Source of the DNA: an uncultured Verrucomicrobiales bacterium
Lineage (GTDB): Bacteria; Verrucomicrobiota; Verrucomicrobiia; Verrucomicrobiales; Akkermansiaceae
DNA: 5,026 nt
Reading direction: 5' to 3'
Assembly (NCBI GenBank): GCA_937969125.1
Contig: CALBVA010000324.1
Location: forward strand, 1-5,026
Shown here: piece after piece, positions 1 to 5,026 of the stretch
Position numbering within the stretch: position 1 is the first letter of the stretch
How the letters are laid out: the number at the start of each line of letters is the position of its first letter
The notes under the pieces: generated by a model
Told to the model about the DNA's origin: nothing
Database searches by the model: none
What the model saw: only the letters and a program-made list of their open reading frames with translations
Made by a program: the position numbers and the translations under genes

Positions 1-275
1 GTGCTCCAAAAATCCGCGCCATGCAGATCATCAATTCGTTGGAGAAAAATAAGCGCAGTTCCTACTCTGGAGCGGTCGGCTACTTCGGCTGGGATGGGAA
101 TCATGACTCCTGCATCGCGCTTCGCACCTGCCTCGTGAAAGACGGGAAGGTTTACATTCAGGCTGGAGCCGGAGTCGTCGCCGACAGCGTGCCCACCTAT
201 GAATACAATGAGACCGTCAACAAGGCCGCAGCCATGATGCGTGCTGTCGGTCTCGCCAAGACCCTCCAGCAGTGA
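1..275 (+). CDS. trpE: Anthranilate synthase component I, C-terminal part (5' end outside window)
   Basis: This is the last 90 codons of the chorismate-binding subunit of anthranilate synthase, which with TrpG makes anthranilate from chorismate and ammonia in the cytoplasm, opening the tryptophan pathway. The open frame is already running at position 3 and ends with TGA at 273-275. It begins APKIRAMQII, matching the conserved SGAPKxRAM segment of the chorismate-binding fold. GAVGYF, then GNHDSCIALRT, then QAGAGVVADSVP and an EYxETxNKAxAMxRA helix follow in the order normal for TrpE. The QAGAG and ADS elements are typical of the family active-site region. An internal ATG at 21 is simply the Met of KIRAMQ and not a start. 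PabB and isochorismate synthases share the fold, but the trpG gene nearby favours TrpE. The N-terminal feedback-inhibition region cannot be examined. The next gene overlaps its stop by 4 nt. Confidence 0.93.
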   Translation, partial: APKIRAMQIINSLEKNKRSSYSGAVGYFGWDGNHDSCIALRTCLVKDGKVYIQAGAGVVADSVPTYEYNETVNKAAAMMRAVGLAKTLQQ

Positions 276-595
276 AAGAAGTCTTTCGCCATCATGAGCT
301 GATCCGCGTCAGTCATTTCCGCGACCTCGTCGAGGCCGCAGGCATCCCGACAATGCTGCGCAACGAGCACCTCGTCCACGGGGTCATCGAGATTCCCATC
401 CCGGAGTTCTACCCAAACCTCTGCGTCATGAACGACGCCGACTACGAAGCCGCCTGGAAAATCATCGATGCTCACATTGCCAATGAAAAATCAGATCACG
501 GCCCCGATCTCATCTGCCCTAAATGTGGCGAGAAAAACCCCGGTAACTTCGCAGAATGCTTCTCCTGTCAGAGCCCGCTCGGAGATAGCGATTGA
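272..595 (+). CDS. DUF2007-like small protein with C-terminal zinc ribbon
   Basis: This is a 107-residue soluble protein of unknown function. Residues 1-70 look like the DUF2007 (putative signal-transducing) fold: an N-terminal strand leading into a helix (HFRDLVEAAGIPTMLRN), then a strand-rich part with paired prolines (IEIPIPEFYPNL), then an acidic turn and helix (NDADYEAAWKIIDAHI). The tail carries Cys82, Cys85, Cys96 and Cys99 in a CX2C-X10-CX2C spacing, a credible zinc ribbon. No signal peptide or membrane segment is seen. The start is GTG at 272, sharing GTGA with the trpE stop, which implies translational coupling; there is no clear Shine-Dalgarno sequence of its own. It lies between trpE and trpG on the same strand, 59 nt before trpG, so it is probably part of the same transcript. 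A regulatory or protein-binding role is possible but nothing in the sequence proves it. The family assignment is from pattern recognition only. Confidence 0.85.
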   Translation: MKEVFRHHELIRVSHFRDLVEAAGIPTMLRNEHLVHGVIEIPIPEFYPNLCVMNDADYEAAWKIIDAHIANEKSDHGPDLICPKCGEKNPGNFAECFSCQSPLGDSD

Positions 596-654
596 TCCCA
601 GAGCGAAGGGTTAACAGTTGAGAAATTCCGCCCCACCCGTCATCCTTCCCGCAC

Positions 655-1218
655 ATGCTTGTTGTCATCGATAACTACGATTCCTTCACCTACAACCTCG
701 TCCAATACTTCGGCGAGCTCGGTGCCGAGATGAAGGTACTGCGAAATGACGCCGTCACCATTGACGAGCTTCGCGATCTCAACCCCTCCCGCATTTGTAT
801 TTCCCCCGGTCCCTGTACTCCAAACGAGGCCGGGATTTCCTGCGAGGTTATCCGCGCCTTCGGGGAGCAATTGCCCATCTTCGGTGTCTGCCTCGGCCAT
901 CAATCCATCGGCCAGGTTTTTGGAGGGGAGGTCGTCCGGGCCGAGACCTTGATGCACGGCAAGACCTCCCTCATCCATCACGAGGGGAAGAGTGTCTTCA
1001 AGGGCCTCGCGAATCCTTTCGAGGCCACCCGTTATCACTCACTCATCGTCAAAAAGGAAACTCTTCCTGATTGCCTCGAAGTGACTGCCTGGACTGATGA
1101 TGGCATCATTATGGGTCTCAAGCATAAGGATCTGAACATCCATGGGGTGCAATTTCACCCCGAATCCATTCTCACCGATTCCGGTAAGGAGATGCTGCAG
1201 AACTTTCTCGATCTCTGA
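655..1218 (+). CDS. trpG: Anthranilate synthase component II (glutamine amidotransferase)
   Basis: This is a complete 187-residue class I glutamine amidotransferase, the usual length for TrpG/PabA. It hydrolyses glutamine and hands the ammonia to TrpE for anthranilate formation in the cytoplasm. The N-terminus has the diagnostic IDNYDSFTYNLVQY, followed by SPGPCTPNEAG at about 50-60 (oxyanion and subunit-contact region). The nucleophile is Cys79 in GVCLGHQ, and the triad is completed by His168 and Glu170 in GVQFHPES. MHGKTS near 100-105 and RYHSLIV near 126-132 are also family hallmarks. TrpG and PabA cannot be separated by sequence alone, and the protein may serve both PabB and TrpE; the upstream trpE supports TrpG. 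The ATG at 655 is chosen because the conserved N-terminus begins immediately after it. No recognisable Shine-Dalgarno sequence precedes it (the upstream bases are pyrimidine-rich). trpD does not follow: the next gene is convergent, with 8 nt between stops. Confidence 0.95.
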   Translation: MLVVIDNYDSFTYNLVQYFGELGAEMKVLRNDAVTIDELRDLNPSRICISPGPCTPNEAGISCEVIRAFGEQLPIFGVCLGHQSIGQVFGGEVVRAETLMHGKTSLIHHEGKSVFKGLANPFEATRYHSLIVKKETLPDCLEVTAWTDDGIIMGLKHKDLNIHGVQFHPESILTDSGKEMLQNFLDL

Positions 1219-1241
1219 TCCCGCGATCAAGGTTCGCGGAT
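1216..1241. terminator. Possible bidirectional hairpin at the convergent gene ends
   Basis: Two alternative stems overlap here. TGATC-CCGC-GATCA (1216-1229) is a perfect 5-bp inverted repeat whose two ends are the trpG stop and the complement of the minus-strand stop. The second stem pairs 1218-1226 (ATCCCGCGA) with 1234-1241 (TCGCGGAT), about 8 bp with one bulged C and a 7-nt loop. Neither is followed by a run of T on either strand, so a classical intrinsic terminator is not shown. The location between two facing stop codons is the main support. Confidence 0.35.
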
Positions 1242-3863
1242 TACCGCCCGGATAAAAATCTCATCCGGATCGCCCGGAATCGGAAGACTTCGTGTCTCCG
1301 CCGCGGCTGGCGGAGTGGTGTCATTGAGTGGAGAGGGTAGGGGAAACCAGCTGAGCAGGTCGTAGGACCCCTCTACCAAGGTGCTGCGATTTGCGGCCAC
1401 GGGAACCGAGACCGAACTGGGGCTGATTTCGATGGCGAAGCGATCTCCGGAATTCACCGGGTTGGTCCCAGCAAGGAATTCCAGGTAGTTCTCTTGTCCA
1501 TCACCATCGGCGTCTTCGTCTTTCCCGCCGATGCCCAAGTCCGCCGCCCACTGTGCGTATGATTTTCGCGTTACGAGGTCTCCATTGATCCATTCTTTTA
1601 GAAGCGCCACCGCTTCCAGATCGATTTCGTTCGATCCCACCGGCGGCATCCGCACCTCTCCCTCGCTCAGTCGCGTTAGCAAGATGGAGTGCTCCTCATT
1701 CCCTGGTATCAGGATGCGGTTCGCACTATCACCGAGGTTGTCCGAAGCCAGCCCGTTGATCAATCCCGCCATGTCCGTCATCGTGGTGATCCGTGCGTCA
1801 AAGTCCCCGGAACTACCGGCGCCCGAGCCATCGTGACACATCGCGCAATTCACCTGTAGGTAAGCCCGCACCCGGGCCTCCACACTCACTGCGTCATTGT
1901 CGATTTGCGGATGCTTTGGCAATCTCGTGGCCTCCGCCGGCGTTGCATCCAGGAAGCCTGCACAGGCCAGGTCATCAATCTGTCCCTCACGGTTCAGTTG
2001 CCGCGTGTTGAATGACAGTGCCGAATTTTCCGTCGCGACATGACAGGTCAGGCAGCTCTCCCGCGAAGGAAAGCTCCACCGCTGCACCCGATCCACTCCG
2101 TCCACCTTGATCGTGAGATCCTCCTCGAATCCCGCTGCGGCCACCAGTTCGGCATCGCTTTGGTCATCACGCCAGCGGTAAGTCAGACCGTAGGAGCCTT
2201 CGTCCGTTTTAATGAGGAAGCGTGTTTCCAACTTCCGCGCTGTCTCCTCGTCGCCGCGCGTGCGCTCCAGATCGAAGTGTTTAATCCACACCTGTCCGGT
2301 CGGGAAATTCCATCGCCCCTGCTCCGAGTAATTGATCCGGCTGGTCAGATCGGGCATCGCGAACCACCGCTTCTTTTTTGCGTAATCTGACCAAAATGGC
2401 TGGTTGATCTCATAGGCATAGATTCCTGCTGCCGGGGTGAGATTGGATAGATCCGTGAAGGCTCCCGTCTCCGAAAGCAGCAGCGGAGGATCATTGACGC
2501 CCTCCTCCCTGACCAATCTCCGCACTTGTCCGCTGGTGATATTGCAGGCCAATAAATCACCATTCCGAGGGTCCGCTCCGAAGGCCACTAACCGACTTTC
2601 TCCTTCGATTCTCGTCGAGGTCCACGTTCCCTCCTCCTCCCGTAGCGACCAGACATTCCCCGTCACATAGTCCGAAAAGATGTAAGTTCCTGCCAGTTCA
2701 CTTAGTCGCGATCCCCGATAGACCACACCACCCGTGATGCTGAGCCCTTGATCCGAGCCTGAGCCATGACGATACTCGTGAATTGGATCGTGCGGACTGT
2801 ATCCCTCCGGTACCTGATTTCCTTCCGGACCGTTCGTAAATGCGTGTAATCCCTCCCGCCGGGACCAGCCACAATCTTCCCCGCCTTGCACCAGATTGAC
2901 CTCCTCATAAAGCCCCTGACCCACATCCGCCACGAAGCAGCGACCCGTCGGGCGGTCGAAACTAAAGCGGAAGGGATTCCGCAATCCACTGACCCAGATC
3001 TCCGAGCGCACCGTGGCGTAGCTCACCGACCCGCCTTGGTGATCGAAGGACGTCACTCCGTCATTTGGATCGGGATCTACGAAAGGATTTCCTGCTGGGA
3101 TCTTGTAGCTTCCGTCCGTGATCGCCGAATCCGGCTCGGTGATATTGGCATCCTGCTCGTGAGAATTGGGCACCAGCGAGTCCGGGCGGTCGTCAACGTC
3201 CACTCTCAGGATCGCTGAGAAAAAGTCCCGATCAATCCGGTTTCCATTGTCGTAAAAATCATTACGGCTCCCCTCATCACCGACTGAAATGCAGAGAAAG
3301 CCTTCATTGTCGAAGTGGAGATCGCCCCCGTTGTGATTCCCCGCCTTATCATACTGCGTGATCATCGCGGTGTGGGTGGTTGATGAAACGGGGATCGTGA
3401 CGTCATCGCGGAAATCACCCGTCGTCCCCGAGGCCTGAATTACGGCCACCCGTTGGTAGAGGCGATTCCGGTTTCCGATTCGCAGGCTGTAGAAGACGAA
3501 AATCCTTCCGTCATTTTTGAAGTCCGGATGGAAGGCGCAGGCCAGAAAGCCACTCTCGGAACTCTGGGAAAGACTGACCCCGAGATCGTTCAGATCCAGG
3601 TATTCGGTCACCGTATTCGTGTTCAATTCGATCCGCTTCAGGATTCCGTTTCGCTCCACCACGAAGAGGTAGCGATTCTCATCCGGCATCACCGCCAGAT
3701 TGACCGGTCTGTTGAAGGTGACACCGGTAAAGGCATTCTCAAAGGTGTAGTCACCCTCAGGGGGAGCCGCCACCGGGAAATCCAGGCTCTCATTGGCGAT
3801 CCGCGTGAGATCACCGGCTAAGAGGGGAATCAGCAGGAGTGGTAGAAGAAGGAGCCGAAACAT
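1227..3863 (-). CDS. Secreted PQQ-type sugar dehydrogenase / diheme cytochrome c fusion protein
   Basis: This is an 878-residue exported redox protein. MFRLLLLPLLLIPLLAG is a short signal peptide (cleavage near residue 16). Residues ~40-455 resemble soluble quinoprotein glucose/sorbosone dehydrogenases (GSDH). They show GFLACAFHPDF (~105-115), NHNGGDL with His177 matching the catalytic-base position, ISVGDEG (~192-198), GLRNPFRFSFD with Arg295-Asn296 at the PQQ-contact position, and DVGQGLYEEVNLV (~313-325). Residues ~460-765 match the SO2930/HNE_0200 diheme cytochrome type: INQPFWSDYAKKKRW, then CLTCH (604-608) and CAMCH (673-677), with Met739 in RMPPVG as a likely heme ligand. Residues 782-795 form a DxDxDGDG calcium-type loop (TSP3/dockerin-like) before a ~75-residue tail. 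It probably oxidises a sugar or alcohol outside the cytoplasmic membrane and passes electrons to its own hemes; substrate and acceptor are unknown. An in-frame ATG at 4001 would add 46 residues ahead of the signal peptide and overlap the next gene, so 3863 is preferred. A GGAG lies somewhat far upstream of it. Confidence 0.9.
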   Translation of the reverse strand: MFRLLLLPLLLIPLLAGDLTRIANESLDFPVAAPPEGDYTFENAFTGVTFNRPVNLAVMPDENRYLFVVERNGILKRIELNTNTVTEYLDLNDLGVSLSQSSESGFLACAFHPDFKNDGRIFVFYSLRIGNRNRLYQRVAVIQASGTTGDFRDDVTIPVSSTTHTAMITQYDKAGNHNGGDLHFDNEGFLCISVGDEGSRNDFYDNGNRIDRDFFSAILRVDVDDRPDSLVPNSHEQDANITEPDSAITDGSYKIPAGNPFVDPDPNDGVTSFDHQGGSVSYATVRSEIWVSGLRNPFRFSFDRPTGRCFVADVGQGLYEEVNLVQGGEDCGWSRREGLHAFTNGPEGNQVPEGYSPHDPIHEYRHGSGSDQGLSITGGVVYRGSRLSELAGTYIFSDYVTGNVWSLREEEGTWTSTRIEGESRLVAFGADPRNGDLLACNITSGQVRRLVREEGVNDPPLLLSETGAFTDLSNLTPAAGIYAYEINQPFWSDYAKKKRWFAMPDLTSRINYSEQGRWNFPTGQVWIKHFDLERTRGDEETARKLETRFLIKTDEGSYGLTYRWRDDQSDAELVAAAGFEEDLTIKVDGVDRVQRWSFPSRESCLTCHVATENSALSFNTRQLNREGQIDDLACAGFLDATPAEATRLPKHPQIDNDAVSVEARVRAYLQVNCAMCHDGSGAGSSGDFDARITTMTDMAGLINGLASDNLGDSANRILIPGNEEHSILLTRLSEGEVRMPPVGSNEIDLEAVALLKEWINGDLVTRKSYAQWAADLGIGGKDEDADGDGQENYLEFLAGTNPVNSGDRFAIEISPSSVSVPVAANRSTLVEGSYDLLSWFPLPSPLNDTTPPAAAETRSLPIPGDPDEIFIRAVIREP

Positions 3864-3918
3864 AGGAATCAAGGTGACTCCGCATTCAAGATAGTGCAAC
3901 TCTCCATCTGGCCCGCTG

Positions 3919-3945
3919 ATCAATCTTCTTAGAAAAATCAATCTT
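3919..3945. repeat. 9-bp direct repeat ATCAATCTT, 18-nt period
   Basis: ATCAATCTT occurs at 3919-3927 and again, identically, at 3937-3945. The 9-nt gap between the copies contains most of a small inverted repeat, TTCT-T-AGAA (3926-3934). Start-to-start spacing of 18 nt is a little under two helical turns, so both copies would face roughly the same side of the DNA, a plausible arrangement for a dimeric regulator. It lies about 60-85 nt upstream of the transporter start. Chance repetition in AT-rich DNA is the alternative. Confidence 0.4.
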
Positions 3946-3983
3946 AAAAATATGACAAAAACGTCAGATTTGGGCTCGCCTTG

Positions 3984-3998
3984 GGAGGAGATGAAAGG
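3984..3998 (+). promoter_or_regulatory. Ribosome binding site of the phosphate transporter gene
   Basis: A strong purine run, GGAGGAG at 3984-3990, is followed by AAAGG at 3994-3998. The ATG at 4004 sits 5 nt after AAAGG and 13 nt after GGAGGAG. An in-frame TGA at 3992-3994 limits how far upstream this frame can start, which makes 4004 the first ATG available. The out-of-frame ATG at 3991 abuts the GGAGGAG and cannot use it. Confidence 0.55.
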
Positions 3999-4003
3999 CA
4001 TTC

Positions 4004-5026
4004 ATGCGTTTCCTACTTATGCTCACAGTCCTCCAGATCCTCGGTGCCCTCGGCGTGTTTTTGTTCGGAATGAAAGTCATGTCCGAAGGCGTCCAAAAGT
4101 TTGCTGGTGCGAAGATGAGGGCGGCTTTGTCCTCGATCACCGGTAATCGGTTTAAAGGAGTCCTCACCGGTCTTGTGACTACCGGTCTTGTCCAGTCGTC
4201 TTCCGCGACCACTGTGCTGGTCGTCTCCTTTGTCAATGTGGGCCTCCTCACTCTCGTCGAATCGATCGGGGTCATCATGGGGGCGAACCTCGGCACCACC
4301 CTGACGGCTTGGATCATCGCTGCGGTTGGTAAGTTCAGCATTGCTAAGATTGCCGTTCCCATCGTGGGCGTCGGCTTCCCGCTTTATTTCGCGGCCAAGG
4401 GTAAGTGGAAGTCCATCGGTGAGTTTATCGTTGGCTTCGGACTCCTCTTCCTCGGTCTTCACCTTCTGAAAGGTGCTGTGCCCGATCTCAAGTCCACGGT
4501 AAAGGGAGATGAGGACGTTATTGCTAACATCAAATATTTTATCAATCTCTTTAGTGATAAGGGGTATTTCTCCTATGTTCTTTTTATGATTGGTGGGATA
4601 TTTCTCACTCTGATCGTACAGTCCTCCTCAGCTGCGATGGCAATCACTATTACCTGTGCGACTCAGGGATGGTTCGGTGATGACGCCTTTGAAGCCTTTA
4701 AGATCTCTGCTGCTGTTGTCCTCGGGGAGAATATCGGAACTACCGTTACTGCTTGGCTGGCCTCTCTCGGGGCCAGTACCGAAGCGAAACGGGCAGCTCG
4801 TGCCCACTTTCTCTTCAATGTCATTGGTACCGCCTGGATGCTGATAGCTTTTGTCGCGTTTACCGCCGGAGTCTGGGAACTCACTAAAATTCTGCCGGAA
4901 AGTCTGCGGTCTGCTAAGGATTCGTTCAAGGAGACCGAGGTGGGATTCGCAATCGCCATCTTCCATACCACTTTCAATCTAATCAACGTCTTGGTGCTGG
5001 TCTGGTTCATTCCTCAAATCGCCAAG
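4004..5026 (+). CDS. Na+/phosphate cotransporter family protein (NptA/YjbB type), 3' end outside window
   Basis: This is the first 341 residues of a sodium-dependent phosphate cotransporter of the Na/Pi cotransporter II family, acting in the cytoplasmic membrane. The frame is open to the last base of the window. Two inverted-repeat halves are visible. The first has QSSSATT (64-70) and GANLGTT (93-99); the second has QSSSAAM (206-212) and GENIGTT (241-247). The paired QSSS motifs form the substrate and Na+ site in this family. The N-terminal helix LGALGVFLFGMKVMSEGVQ and the later RAARAHFLFNVIG (263-275) and FHTTFNLIN segments are also typical. Multiple hydrophobic helices are present and there is no cleaved signal peptide. 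ATG 4004 is chosen for its ribosome binding site; ATG 4019 in the same frame is a weaker choice. Bacterial members often carry a C-terminal PhoU-like domain, which would lie past the window edge and cannot be judged. Substrate is inferred from family; some homologues export phosphate. Confidence 0.92.
   Translation, partial: MRFLLMLTVLQILGALGVFLFGMKVMSEGVQKFAGAKMRAALSSITGNRFKGVLTGLVTTGLVQSSSATTVLVVSFVNVGLLTLVESIGVIMGANLGTTLTAWIIAAVGKFSIAKIAVPIVGVGFPLYFAAKGKWKSIGEFIVGFGLLFLGLHLLKGAVPDLKSTVKGDEDVIANIKYFINLFSDKGYFSYVLFMIGGIFLTLIVQSSSAAMAITITCATQGWFGDDAFEAFKISAAVVLGENIGTTVTAWLASLGASTEAKRAARAHFLFNVIGTAWMLIAFVAFTAGVWELTKILPESLRSAKDSFKETEVGFAIAIFHTTFNLINVLVLVWFIPQIAK

Larger units (their letters stand above)
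3864..4003. promoter_or_regulatory. Divergent intergenic control region
   Basis: This 140-nt gap separates the start of the minus-strand dehydrogenase-cytochrome gene from the start of the plus-strand phosphate transporter gene, so it must hold both promoters unless either gene is read from elsewhere. Its middle (about 3919-3965) is clearly more AT-rich than the flanking genes, as expected for promoter DNA. Candidate core elements are weak: TATGAC at 3951-3956 could be a -10 for the plus gene, and TTGTCA on the minus strand (complement of 3952-3957) resembles a -35, but neither has a convincing partner at normal spacing. Repeats inside it are listed separately. Confidence 0.5.

Noticed and set aside
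640..1038. 132-codon open frame on the minus strand opposite trpG
   Set aside because: It is antisense to a gene with all TrpG motifs, and its product has no recognisable domain. It is a by-product of codon bias.
1248..1268. CCGGAT-N9-ATCCGG inverted repeat near the 3' end of the minus-strand gene as a terminator
   Set aside because: It lies within the coding sequence before the stop, its stem is only 6 bp with a 9-nt loop, and it has no T tract placed after it on the minus strand.
2040..2390. 116-codon plus-strand open frame opposite the cytochrome region (also 122 codons at 3453-3821)
   Set aside because: Both are antisense to conserved parts of the dehydrogenase-cytochrome protein, including a CXXCH site in the first case, and neither shows a domain or ribosome binding site.
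3952..3966. A full PhoB box upstream of the phosphate transporter
   Set aside because: Only one TGTCAT-like half-site is present; the second half at 11-bp spacing does not match, so it is kept only as a weak possibility in the findings.
3864..4001. In-frame N-terminal extension of the large minus-strand gene to an ATG at 4001 (46 more residues)
   Set aside because: It would bury a textbook signal peptide inside the protein and overlap the transcriptional control region and the ribosome binding site of the divergent transporter gene.
4013..4462. 149-codon and 132-codon open frames on the minus strand opposite the phosphate transporter
   Set aside because: The products are low-complexity, charged or proline/threonine-rich shadow sequences. 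The plus strand has clear QSSS and GTT transporter motifs here.

Overview
The window is ordinary bacterial chromosome with moderately high GC, C-ending codon preference and tight gene packing. The large secreted protein combines a PQQ sugar dehydrogenase-like propeller, a diheme cytochrome module and a DxDxDGDG calcium-type tail. Together with the weak or absent Shine-Dalgarno sequences before several genes, this suggests a member of the Verrucomicrobiota (perhaps Verrucomicrobiales) or a relative in the PVC group. That placement is inferred from gene style, not from a marker gene. No rRNA, tRNA, CRISPR array, insertion sequence or phage feature was seen.

Layout: (1) Positions 1-275 hold the C-terminal 90 residues of anthranilate synthase component I (trpE), whose 5' part lies outside the window. 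(2) Positions 272-595 hold a small protein with a DUF2007-like domain and a C-terminal four-cysteine zinc ribbon, whose GTG start overlaps the trpE stop by 4 nt. (3) Positions 655-1218 hold the complete glutamine amidotransferase subunit trpG (anthranilate synthase component II). (4) Convergent to it, with 8 nt between the stops, is a large minus-strand gene at 3863-1227. It encodes an exported 878-residue protein with a glucose/sorbosone dehydrogenase-type propeller, an SO2930/HNE_0200-like diheme cytochrome c region and a calcium-binding-type tail. (5) A 140-nt divergent intergenic region carries a 9-bp direct repeat and other possible control elements. (6) From 4004 to the window end runs the first 341 residues of a Na+/phosphate cotransporter family protein, still open at the edge.

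TrpE and TrpG are the two subunits that convert chorismate and glutamine to anthranilate, the first committed step of tryptophan synthesis. The small zinc-ribbon protein between them is probably co-transcribed and translationally coupled to trpE, but its role is unknown. The secreted dehydrogenase-cytochrome would act outside the cytoplasmic membrane, passing electrons from an oxidised substrate to covalently bound hemes. It is transcribed away from the phosphate transporter, and no functional link between those two is evident. The most unusual items are the three-part secreted redox protein and the small zinc-ribbon protein inside the trpE-trpG unit. Nothing here can be called a new defence or mobile system.
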